This document shows positions 1-11,099 of a DNA stretch of 64,000 bases, piece by piece. Below the pieces are notes generated by a model that had not been told where the DNA came from, did not search any database, and was given only the letters and a program-made list of their open reading frames with translations. Origin of the DNA: Parus major (taxonomy: Eukaryota > Chordata > Aves > Passeriformes > Paridae); the NCBI RefSeq assembly GCF_001522545.3, contig NC_031777.1:1745605-1809604 (forward strand), written 5' to 3'. The stretch's first letter is position 1; the number at the start of each line of letters is the position of its first letter. A program made the position numbers and the translations under genes.

Positions 1-2180
1 ACCAATACTTTTTGACAACCAAATATTAATGACCAGGCCAAAGCCATAAATTTGCCTCAAACTATGTGTTTACTCATGGAAGGAAATAATTTTTCTCATA
101 CAAATACATTTTTATTTGAATCAATCCTCTTTTTTTTTTTTTTTTCCACCCCCAAAAAACCAGATACACTTCTGAGACAGAAGGGGGAAAGCTGTGTACC
201 CAGGAAAGCCCCTTCACTTCGAGAGGGATCAAGTGCTTGTGAGGATTGTCTCACTCTCACCTTCCAAAGCCCAGAAGCTCCAGAGGTCACGTGAAGCTTA
301 AAACATAAACTGCTTTTCCCATTGCCCACGTACCCACATTGTCAGCTTCTGGTAGGTCCTGCAGAAGCAAAGGTTATGTCTTGCTCCCCTTGCTTAGCTG
401 TTTGCTGTTTGAAATTGCCTTTGCAGAAGCCAGTTCAATAACCCAGAGCAGGGCAGAGGTGCTCAGGCAGTTTGTGCAGCATCTCCATCCACTTCGAGGA
501 AGCTTTTTTTGTTTCTCTTGGTTTTGGGAAGTGCTTTCATCTGAGGTGGCTGCTGCAAGGCCCTGGGGACACACACAAGGGACAGGTATGTCTGGTTAAT
601 CCTGCATCTTTCATTGCAATCCACCTCTCAAACCTCCTTGAAGCCTGTGTGAGGGACCTGAGCCCCCCAGGACAGGGCCAGCACCCCAGGTATGTTGGTC
701 CTGCACATCCCCGGCCCCTGCAGAGCCCAGTCCTAACCCAGAGCACCCAAAGACATCAAAATAATTCCCGTGAGAGAGATGCAGCTCCAGCTGGGAGGGC
801 CTGGAGGAATGGGAACAAGGGGCTGGCACCAGGCTTGAGTTTGCTGGAATTGTGCAAAGGCTTTATCTGCTCCTTTTGCTACCGATTCAAAGCCTGAGCA
901 GGAGCAAACCCCTTATCCCCTCCAGATCCCCGTTCCCCCAGCTGACCCTCCGTACCAGACACATCCCCCCACCTCAGCAGCTGCCCACACTCACAGACAC
1001 CTGAGCCCTAACCGAGGAAAATCATTCTTTGGTGGCAAGTAGCTGCATCCAAGTGCTTCGAGCCACGTTTCCAAGCCTGGGCCTGAGTCAGCGCCCGGGG
1101 ATCCCAGGCGCTCGGAACATCAGGGGCTGACAAGGGTTCATTTCCCGTGGCCCCCGTTGGCCACTCTTTGTTGAGCTTCCCCAGCCCATGTAAACATGCT
1201 AATTGCTTGGGCTCAGCACAGGGCTGGATGCCGCGCTGTTTGTTTTCCATTGAATAGGATTAGGGATTCTGACACCAATGATTAATCGCCGCGCTGCAGA
1301 CGGCTGACGAGCCCGGGGAAGGCGTCCTCTCCGAGCGGAGAGCGCGCACAATCTCTGCCAAGCAGCTGCCACCGACTTCTATCTAACCCGCTGCATCTTG
1401 CCCTTTATCCTCCCTCTTCTCCCAAAATGCCTCATATTCTCCAAAGCCAACCCCAGGCTCGCAGGGAACAGCGGGAGAGGGGCCTTTGGCATCCTCTGCC
1501 CTGCTCTCAGCCACCACGACGCTCCATCCTCCGTGCCATTTCCTACATCAGCTTATCCCGTGTTGCCAAAACCCTCCCAACACGCTGCAGTGCTTCAGCC
1601 AGCCCTTCTCAGACTTCCTGTTAATGGCCAGGGAGATGCACAAAATTTTTCCGGCTGCCATCACCAGGGCATGGAAACATCACGCAACAGCCACGTCTCT
1701 CTGCCGAGCTCTGTAAATGCCCCACCAGTGCCACTTAATGGGCACAGGGCACCCAGCATTAGCCCCCCAGGCCCCTTCCAAGTCCACAGGGACATCCAGG
1801 GACCTTGAGCAAGGCAGGGAAGAGCAATGGGAGCACTGAATGCCTTTGCCACATGAACGGCCGCAGAAACATTTCTGTGCTCCCACCTTGCCCAGCAGCA
1901 GGTGAAGAAGGGACGAAGCAGAAGAGATGGGAGAGGAGGAAGGCTGGAGAAAGCAGCCTTGAAGGAGGCAAACCTCAAATAGATGCAACCTTTGAGATTA
2001 CCTCTTCTCCTGACCTTGCAGAAGGAGCGCTGGAGGCAAATCCACCCATCTCTGCTGGTGCCTTGTGCGACATACTGTCACTCAGACAAGCGACGTTCTT
2101 AATGGGTTTGTGGGAAAGGCCTGGCCTGCCTTTCCATCTGTACCTTCTGCCGGCTCCCCTCTCCAGCACTGCCTCCCCAT
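1..2180. other. Non-coding unique sequence, window start
   Basis: No gene is supported. Open frames are short, overlapping and without recognisable domains. A run of 16 T lies at 130-145. The part from about 1075 to 1345 is richer in CpG than its surroundings and contains a short block (1261-1345) with AT-rich homeodomain-type words beside CpG-rich words, so it could be a small regulatory element. Nothing else in this stretch stands out. Confidence 0.6.
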
Positions 2181-2199
2181 ACGACATTCCCTTGAATTA

Positions 2200-2480
2200 T
2201 TTAGACTGGTAAATCTTCCTGCATCTCACATCTTTAGTCCATCTGTTAGCCGGGGCTTTGCCTTTATAGGAACTGTCCTTTATGCATGCCGGCATCTGTC
2301 AACAGTACACTTGCCTCTTTTATTCATGATCTTCCGTGGGAGATGGTACAAGCTGCAGAAATGCCTCATTTCTGGTATGCATTTCATTTTAATGGAAGAT
2401 TACATGACTGGGGCCCATTTTATTACTTCTTGCCCTGCACATTCATCCATCACAAGCCCCATTTGCTGAGCCTGCACTGG
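2200..2480. promoter_or_regulatory. Candidate conserved non-coding element
   Basis: The block is free of simple repeats and shows a mixed AT-rich vocabulary typical of vertebrate enhancers, including ATGCAT-type, TTCATGA and TTTTAAT words. It contains a perfect 10-bp palindrome at 2286-2295 (ATGCCGGCAT). No coding frame is convincing. Seen: the composition and palindrome. Inferred: regulatory role. It could equally be ordinary intronic sequence; a multi-species alignment would decide. Confidence 0.3.
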
Positions 2481-2857
2481 GACGGCAGCCATCAGCCTGC
2501 TCGTGTCGGATTCCTCCCGTGCCGCTCTCTCCCCCCCTTTGGGATGGGGAGGAAGCGCATTGCGTTCGAGGAGGGGAAGGATAGCGAGGGGAGCTGATCC
2601 GCCACGGGGCTCAGAGTTGAGTCAGGCTGGTGGCTAAGCCAAGAAATTCTGGGAAACAGGCCTGGAAGTCCAGGGGTCTCACCCTGACATCCGTGTGCAG
2701 CTCCACACCGTCCCACACCAGCGATGGGCGTTGGGGTGCGGCCGCCCGGTACCCCAGGGCTCTTTGGAAAGGCTCCACATCCCCAAATAAACACAGACAC
2801 AAGCTCCTGAGCTCCCTCCCTCAAGCCATCCATGATTCCCTGTGCATCCCACCTTGA

Positions 2858-2879
2858 ACACACACACACACACACACAC
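2858..2879. repeat. (AC)11 dinucleotide microsatellite
   Basis: An uninterrupted AC dinucleotide run of 22 bases. Such runs are usually length-polymorphic between individuals. It produces short Cys-Val shadow frames on the minus strand that are not real proteins. Confidence 0.95.
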
Positions 2880-2989
2880 GCTGCTCACACACAGCACTGG
2901 GAGCAGCATAAATAAAATCAACGTGAACCAGCAGTGGTAATTAAACTGCCGGTGGTATTTGCAGCCTCTCTCTCCTGTAAGGAAGGTTG

Positions 2990-5500
2990 CATGCAATTAG
3001 TGAAAACATTTTGGACTGGGAACAGTGCCAGTTTGCTCTGTCCTTTCTTTCAACTCCCACAGAAACCCGAGGACCCCTGATTATCCTCCAGACTGCAAAA
3101 ATAAAACCCCCAGTAAAAACATTCCGCTTCTACATTGTGACTCCTTGAATTAAGGTTTTACTGCGACCTGAGGCAGCAAGCGGGGTCAGAGGGGCCAGAG
3201 ATGGAGGTGGAGATGTGGGGACTTCCCCAGCCCACTGTCCCCAGGCAGCATGAGACATGGGTGGCCATTTAAACACAGAAAAGGTGTCTGTCCTCAAAAA
3301 TCCCAGCCATGAGACTTTTCACCAAGGAGAATTTCTTCTCCATCTTGTTCAGATGAGATTTCAACATTTTCACTAAAGACTTCCTCTGAAAGTTAGGGCA
3401 ACCCTGATGTCTTGATGAGGTTCAGATAACATTTTTAGTTTTACTTGGTTAGAAAATGGGACTTGGATGAAGTAATGTGAGCCAGTCCTCAGCTAAGACT
3501 CCAAGTCAGTTCTTGATGGGCTTCAAAGCATGGAAAACGTGAATGATAATCATTTGAAGCGTGGAAAACCTGAACCATAGTCATCACTGTTGGCTGGGAT
3601 GCCGGTTCTGGCTGGGAAAGAAAAAATGAGCAGCTTTTGGATGACAAGGAGCCCTATGGAAAAGCCAGTATTCTTGTGCAACCTACAATATTAGTACACA
3701 CTAAAAAAATAGGAAAAAACTGCCATAAATAACGTGCTAACTACCACAGAGGAAATTCAGGGGGAGAGAGCCCAGACATGCCTGGAGAAGAAATATGTGA
3801 GGCAACTGTCTCCAAACCAACTGGGATGAGCTGGAAGAGGCCGAGCAGCTCCTGCAGACGGGGAAGGAGCCCTCGCCAGAAGCCGCTCCCACGCACACGC
3901 ACGGTGCTTCGGAGTCGGTGGGGAAACCTGCAAGAGAGAGCTCCTCGCCCAGCAGCCAGGAGGAAACAGCACCACGTGTGTCCCATATGGCAGGGGAAAC
4001 CGGGAAGAGTCTGGGCAAGCAGCTACAGCAGAGACTGAGGGAAGCAGACGATACATTTCGTCGGGCTGCTCAGCTAAATGGTCACCGTAACTCCCATTTG
4101 ATATTCAAAACAACCTCAGCTCTGCCCCTATTTCACACCCAGTACCCCCCACCCCTAGTAGATGCTCTCTGTATCGTCCAACCTGATGGCATAACTCAGC
4201 AATTTCCTTCCAGGAATCAATGAGAACAAATGAAAATTTAATACGTTCTCCAGACAACCCAACTCCTTTCTCTCCCCCATGGTAAATAAATAATGTGCTA
4301 GTCAAATGATGGATGGAGTGCTCGGAGATCGGTGGCCGAGTGCTATTAGGGGCCGGGGAGGACGGTGGAGAGGTAGTCTAGCACAGGATGACGTGGTGGC
4401 CATGGGTGATTTGAGCACATAAAGAAACCAGGAGTGAGAGGGGAGGTGTCTGGTCGATGCAGGAAGGGGTCATGGAGCAGGCTTGGCTCTCTTGTTAGGG
4501 CTTATGCTTATTTGGTTTCTCCACATGACTAGATCCAAAGCTTGGTGCTGTCAGTGAGGATAAAAAACCAAGTGAAACTCCTGTTGTCTTTAGCTGGGTT
4601 TAGGTCAGGAGATTTTGCTGGATGAGGACGTGAGATCTTGGCTTGTCTGGCAGCAAGTGGCTGGAGAAGGCCAAGAATGGTCTGAGGGATCTTCAGCCAG
4701 CACAGCAGAGGAACAGCTGAACACAGGTGCACTGCACATCTCTCAGAGACAACAGGAAAGGTGGAAAAGTGGAGCTAAAGAACTAAGGAGGGGAAACCTG
4801 ACTGCAACATCACCTGGACAGGAAAGAGATGAAGTTTGTCAGTCTCTCCCCAGGTTGGGTGACCTTGTAAAACCTGTGTCCTGGGACACATGCTTGTCCA
4901 GGAATTGTATCTCACCTTGAATTAAATGTAGAGTTCGCCTTTTCCCTGTGAAAAGTGTCCCTAGGGCTCTCCAGGTGGAGCCAAGGTGGGCTCTTGGAGA
5001 TGCAGCTGGGATGCACCAGCAGGAGCCACTGGATAAACAGCTGTCAACCTGCAGCTCCCAAAGCATGCTGCAGACAGGACATGGTGGCTGCCAGGGACAT
5101 TAACCTGGGCCAGATCTCCCCATCTTCACCAGGACAGCACTCATTAACTGATATTAATCCATACCTTCAAGCCCAGGTTTGGGGCTTGGGTCCAGGAGCC
5201 TGAGGGAGCACTGCTGGCCCCATTTCTCACTGTAAGCCACTGAGCAAACACAACATCTGTGCCTCCAGAGCCAGGTCCCAGCTGGTGTGTGTGGTCCTGC
5301 TGGCATCCCCCTCTCCCGCACCACACAGCTCTGGCTTCTGATCCCGTTGAACTTCAGGATGCACAAACAGCAGTGCCTGCTCTGCCTGGTCCCACAGCTG
5401 TGCTTATCTCCCGAGCTGACTGTGTACCTCCTTATCTCTGGGGAGAGCCTCTGTGTAAATATTGCTGTAAATTCTTTGGCTTCCCTTCCAAGTCGCGCTG
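2990..5500. other. Non-coding unique sequence
   Basis: No gene is supported. The part 2990-3180 has enhancer-like vocabulary (TGATTATCC, GAATTAAGG and TTTTACTGCG words). The part 3840-3960 is a small CpG-denser patch. The remainder is unremarkable, with no recognised transposable element and no splice-bounded open frame. Confidence 0.55.
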
Positions 5501-6298
5501 TTCTTTAATGCCTTCCTTGTAAGACCTGCTTGCCCTACCCCAAGCCATTAGCTGTAACAGGACGTTAATAAGGAGGGGGTTTGGTATCTCTCAGGGATGT
5601 TGACCTCTTTCACTAGAAGCAAGGCACCCATTACAGAGCAATGATAAATCACAAGCCTTCCACTCCTTCCCCAGCAGGCACTTCTTTGCATGCATAAACA
5701 CACGCGAGAGGCGCGCGCTCCCTGCATTAACTCCGGCAACACCCAAAAGCTTTGGCCAGCTTGGGGCCAGCTCATCCCCTCAGGTCTTCCTCACCTCTGT
5801 GCATCCCCACAGAGCAAGGCACCCTCCAGATCCTGGAGGTCCCAGAATGCAAGCCATAGCTACATCCACGTGTAGCTCCGAGGTGAGCGAGCCAGAGCAT
5901 CAACCCTCGAAAGTGTGGTGCTGCCAGAGACACCCCAGATGTTCACACAGCACCAGGTGGACACACAGTGGGCCAGGGAAGGACAAAAATCATCACTGTG
6001 TTCCCTCAAGGTGGGTCAGCACCTCCTCATCACCTCTGCCAGCCAGGCTCTCTGCTCCAAATCCCGTGGGACAGAGCACCCAAAGCTTCCCAAAGAAAGC
6101 ATTTCTCCAGCCAGACCCCTTTTTTGTTTTATTGAGGAGCTGTTGTGTTTAATGTTGAGTGCAAGCTTTGCCCATTGAGCTGAACCAGCAGAGAAGACAC
6201 AACAGGCCTCATAACCTGCACAGGGAGTGAGACACACTAACAGGGACCTTCAGATGTCACCAGAGCTGGGCTGCCACCATCCCTGTCCTCAAGCTTGT
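5500..6298. other. Non-coding unique sequence
   Basis: No gene is supported. A short alternating purine-pyrimidine, CG-rich string lies at about 5699-5720 and could adopt Z-DNA. Otherwise I see nothing recognisable. Confidence 0.55.
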
Positions 6299-6380
6299 AG
6301 AATATCCTGAGCTGGAAAGGGACCCACAAAGATCATCAAAGTGCAACTCATCCACAGGACCACCTCAAGAATCACAAGCT
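6299..6380 (-). mobile_element. CR1 LINE 3'-end fragment
   Basis: The plus strand reads as the reverse complement of the 3' untranslated end of an avian CR1 subfamily: an AATATCCTGAG-like start, then 'ctggaaagggacccacaaag', 'gatcatc' and a 'caactc' stretch. CR1 is the dominant non-LTR retrotransposon of birds and most copies are 5'-truncated stubs such as this one. The element is diverged, short and non-coding. The boundary on the right is uncertain because similarity fades after about 6380. Confidence 0.75.
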
Positions 6381-6420
6381 CTGCTCCATCTGAACCACCC
6401 TCAGACTCACAACTACAAAC

Positions 6421-7656
6421 CATCAAAGAGTCTTACAGAAAGAAGGCCCCCAGAAATTTTCCTGCCATTCTTTAACACACATTTTTCCACCACGACAATC
6501 AGTTCTTAAAAACCTTTTTCCATTCCTCTCTTTATTTCTTTTTTCCTTTGACATAAAATCAAAAATACACTTGGAGACCTTGCTGGCTTGAGCCTTCAGA
6601 TTCAGACTCTGAGAGCTGACAACCCTGTTTTCACCACTGTTTTTTAAGCAAGGAGGGAAAAAAAGCACCACCAAAAGCAAGAAATTTGGCTGAAAAATAA
6701 AAATACCGGAAAACAACCCCCCCAAAAAAAACCCATGTCTGCTTGACAGAGAATTGTTTCTGACAGGAAACTATTGACCAGGTCTAACAAGCAGGGTTGG
6801 ACCTGTTGGAGCAGGAGCATGGATTTCCTCATCCATCCTGCAGTTTGTAGTGCTGGGCCCAGCCAGCCCCTGTCTGCATTAGCAGCCAATTTGCTCTCAG
6901 CCCTTCATGGAAGAGCTGGAAAGCTGGAGAGCATCTGAGCCGTGCACATCCTCATCCAGGGTCATGCTCCTGTGCAGCAGTTGGAGCTGGGAATGGAACA
7001 TCTTCCCGGCATGCCCTCCTCTGCACTCGTAAACAGCCTCTCACAGCCTTTAATTACATCAAGGCAAGATTCCTGCTGAGCCCAGCACCAAGCTGGATGC
7101 CTGGTGGTGTGGGGAGAAGTGTGTGTTCCTGCTGGTCCTGGCCCTGCTCGCCCCATCCTGGTGTCCTGCCTCAGTTTCCCTGGTTTGACAAGTGTTCCTC
7201 ACCCTCACACAATGTTGCTATCATCTGCTTGCAGCTAAATACTAACCCTCCCTCACAGTATAAAAAATGTTTTGCTTCGTTTGAACAAACAGATTTAAAA
7301 GCCCCAAATCATCACCAGCAAATTCAGAGCAACAAGTCTGGTCAGAAAGGATTGAAGGGTTGGATCCAACCTGCTGGGGATGGATGAATCCTCTCCATTC
7401 CTGCACTGTGTCCAGGCACAGCTGTTTCCTTGGCTGTTGTTCTACTTTGGACTCTGGCTGCTGCATTTAAAACTTCTCTGCTTTTCCATGCTCACCTCCT
7501 TCCTGGCAGCTCAAGGGCTTTCGCTCCCTGGGGCTGTCATTAATCGGTTGTGATCAGAGGTCGGCTATAACCCTTTCACAGCAGCCTCTTGACTTCACTC
7601 TCACCCTGGGGGATGCACTCAGGGACAGAGCAAGGAGCATGTTGAAATATGGCTTT
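6421..7656. other. Non-coding unique sequence
   Basis: No gene or recognised repeat is supported. A short stretch near 7536-7590 (ATTAATCGG, TGTGATCAGAGG words) has regulatory-like composition. Frames here are short and unrecognisable. Confidence 0.5.
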
Positions 7657-7683
7657 TTTCTTTTTTTTTTTTCTTTTTTTTTT
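7657..7683. repeat. Pyrimidine tract, T-rich
   Basis: Two long T runs separated by single C bases. It is a low-complexity tract and not attached to any retroposed copy that I can recognise on the complementary strand. Confidence 0.85.
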
Positions 7684-7773
7684 ATCCTTCCTTACAGTAA
7701 AGCCCTCGCTGTCATCATAGCAAGGAGCTGTTCACACTTGTGACACAAAACCAGGAAATCAGGGCGCTCTTAC

Positions 7774-7850
7774 TCCAGACTCTGCAGCTGGTTAATGACC
7801 TTGGGCAAAGGGCTCCATTTCTCTGTGCCTTAGTTTTCAGTGATACTTTA
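7774..7850 (+). mobile_element. Ancient MIR (CORE-SINE) fragment
   Basis: The order of words matches the central to 3' part of the MIR family: a 'ctctgcagctgg' region, then 'tgaccttgggcaa', then 'tctctgtgccttagttt'. MIR is a tRNA-derived SINE active before the amniote radiation, so surviving copies in birds are few and old. The copy is diverged and truncated at both ends. Confidence 0.7.
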
Positions 7851-7859
7851 AAAAAAAAA

Positions 7860-10560
7860 TATGGGGGAAGAGAAGGGTTGTATTTCTAATTAGGGTGCTG
7901 GCTCCAAAGATGAGAGCTAGAGGGCAAAGTCTGGCTGTGACACCATTAGCAAGCCATGTCACCAGCTCTTGGTAGCAGGGAGAGCTTCCAAGGAAGGTCC
8001 TTTCCAGCCTGATCGTGATGGGAAGGCACAGGCTGGTGGGGAGAGCTGGGCTGGGCAAGGCTCATCAGCCCTGAACTGAACGTGGTGGTCACTGAACCAC
8101 CCGGAAAATGGGGTGGGGACAACGGGAATTCCCTAAGGGATGGAGATCCATCTAAGCTGCTTTCTACAGGAGCACACACATGTGAGGTGGGCAGATCACA
8201 ACAACCTTGGTGCAGTCCAAGCAGCCCTGTGGGGGCAACCATGACTTCAATTATTTGTGATATAGGCAGTCTGATATAGGATCTGCTCCCAACCTGCAGC
8301 CTCCTCACCATGAAACCTGTTTGCCACCAGCATATTTCCATTCCCTGTATGGAAATGAAGGAATGGAACAGATTTCCATTCCCTGTCCCACCTGGAGCAG
8401 TTCAGCACAGGAAGATACAATAGGAGGAGCAATACAACAAGACCCAGGCTTCAGCCAGGCATTAATAAATTACCACAGAGCCATCAGAGGTGCAAATCCA
8501 CTTCACTGTTCTACATGATAACACCCTTATAAAGGGACAGCTCATTTGGCAGGTTATTCCCTGCCAGGATGAGGGAAATGATAAGGACATTGGCTCTTCT
8601 AACCTGTTGGTAGATAGATAGGATTCCACACAACCCCATAAAATTAATACCTACAGATCAATCTTTCCTCACCTATTTTCCTGCGATTGCGTGGCGGGCA
8701 AAAATATGCACAAGTGATGATGAGGTGCATCCAATCTTCTGCTAGTGGGAGATGGGTTTCCATTCAAGCCCAAGACTTCAGGATGCCCATAAAGGCAACT
8801 CTCCAGCCTAGTGTGAAGGAAAGCCTCCAGCATCTCATTATGCAGAGGGGTAAATTATGCCATGGTAAGTCATCAATTCTTCTCATCTCTACAGGACAAG
8901 GACGGCTGAGAGGACCTGGCAGTGAGGATCACGTTGGGAAGGATGGGGAAAACAAAGCCAGTGCAGAGACATTGGTTAGGACATGTTTTCTGCCTCTGTG
9001 GGTTTCTCAGTCACGGCCCCACAAATGCATCAAAGCAGGTCACAGCGTGGGGATGCAGCAAGAGTGACATTGTCATACACCTACAGGTGTGTTGTCACCT
9101 ACCTAGAGGTTCAGCTGTCAGATCTTTAGTGGGTGAAAACTTGAAGATTTTAGCCCAAACCCATGGGAAACTGGACTTTTACCAGGAGCTTTGCTCCTGC
9201 TGGGTGTTTGAAATGGCACTACAGAGCAGAAGGCAGCACCAGTGAGGGACGAGTGAAACAGCAGGTACAGCCGGGGCCTGGTAACAGAGCTGGGAAATTA
9301 TGTCCTGAGATACACAGAACATTCAAATCCCTTTTATCTGGACACCTCTGAGTGCTGCTGCAGGCAGCAAAGGAGCTCAGAAGCAGGGTGGAATGCCACT
9401 TGATCCAAGCACAAGTGCAAGGGCTTCAAACATGAATTTGTGCCTGGGATAACTTCACTTTGGCTTCACAAAAATATCAGGCACAGTTCCTGTCGGAGCC
9501 AGGAATCCTCTCCAAGAGATGGGGAAACCCTCAGCATGCAGTCAAGCAGAAAACTCCTCCTACAGGTATTAAAGCTGTAAATAAATTAATTCATATGTGG
9601 CTAAGAAGTTTGGGGAGAGGATCAGGGATCAAGTGGCACAGGCACCACATGGGGCAGAGCCAGGATGGCTCTGGATGCTGGAAGTCTCCCCTCCTCCTTC
9701 TCAAAAGGAGCAGAGAAAGGAAGAGGCTGTGGCAGGCAGCACAGGGGCTGAGGACCAGGCAGAAGAACTCTGTGAAAGGGATAAGAAAAAGGCCAGAGGG
9801 GGAAAAAGAGGACAAGGAGTGAACAAAAAGTGCTGGGAAAGGGAGGCTGGTTGCAAACCACGCCTGGAAAGCCAGATCAACCCATGTTAACCCTTAAAAC
9901 TCATACAGCTTTTCCATGGAGATACATTCCCAGCTGCTGCAGTTAGAGGCTAAGGGTTGTAGGAAGCATCCCAGAGATTTCAGCTCTGCTCAACAACACC
10001 TGCTCTGCTGGAAGGAAAAAATCACAAAAAGAAAAGGCTGCTGAATGTTGTTTCCCAGTAGTGTGCAAGTATTCATCCATCTGGAAACATCTGGAAGCTG
10101 GTGGAGTTCAGCACTAGCTGTACTTCCCCAAAAGAAGAGGACAAAAGTGACACAGTTGTGGGGAAAACAAGGACATTTATAATGAGATCCTTCTGGCCAG
10201 AATTGGAACTGGGATCCCTTGGAAGCTCTTGAGTGGGTTAGCTCCTGTTGAAACGAGAACATCAGTGAGCAAGGGCCATGAGGACCCAAACAAACAGAAC
10301 TCTCTGCACCCACCAGCCAGAATTTGGGCTTTTTAATAAAAAGCTGCTGTTCTGGTGACATTAAATCCACTTACCTTTCTGGCTTGGACTTGGACATGAC
10401 TTGAGCACGGCTCTTCACAGAGGCCACACATGGACAAGTCCTGGAGGTTGACACAATTTTGGACCAATTTTGAACCTGAATCAATTTTGAACCTGGAGGG
10501 GGACTTCAACCTGAAAGCAGCACATTTGGGTCACCTCTCCTGCTCACAGTGGTACCAGTT
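7860..10560. other. Non-coding unique sequence
   Basis: No gene is supported. A nested repeat at 8333-8393 carries the 14-base word TTTCCATTCCCTGT twice, with complementary GGAATGG/GGAAATG words in between. The rest is ordinary unique sequence with overlapping meaningless frames on both strands. Confidence 0.55.
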
Positions 10561-10629
10561 CCCCGGCCCTGGAAAGTTAGACTCACTCTGTGTCAGAGCT
10601 CAGCTTTCTAGAGCCAGGTTTGAACACTC

Positions 10630-11060
10630 CGGTCCCTGGAGCCTCGCCTGAGCTGTCAGCGGAGTGAGGGGGAAGGAGAAATGTACTGTCAGGAAATGTA
10701 ATCTCTGAAAAGTGCAGAAATCCAACTGTGGGAGGATTTACAGGAGTTCAAAACTAAGGGACGCCAGGAAAGACAGCTAAATAAACACATAGATCATGCA
10801 TCTTGAAAGCTGATGTCAAGATCGTAAAAAACCAACTCGATTATAGGAGCAGACAGGTGGCGATTGGTGCAACCCCTACGCGCCGTGTCCTGGAGCCTTT
10901 GGCTGGCCCTGTCCACTGGAAAGAGCACCCAGCAGATGTTTTCCTGATTATAAATGCTGTATAATTTATAATCCACAGCCCTGCACTTAAAACGATCCTG
11001 GAGCTGTGGGGAGGCCGAGGGGTAGAGAGGCCAAATCCCTCCCATCTATTAATGCAACCA
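10630..11060. promoter_or_regulatory. Candidate conserved non-coding element
   Basis: A block without simple repeats, mixing AT-rich words (GATTATAAATG, TATAATTTATAATC, AAATAAACACATAG) with isolated CpG-rich words (near 10880, 'tacgcgccgtg'). A CAGGTGG E-box-like site lies near 10854. Homeobox- and forkhead-type words are dense. This resembles vertebrate developmental enhancers but conservation cannot be shown from one sequence. Confidence 0.3.
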
Positions 11061-11099
11061 GGCCCCATCACTTCCCAGTGACACGGAGAACAGGCTGTT

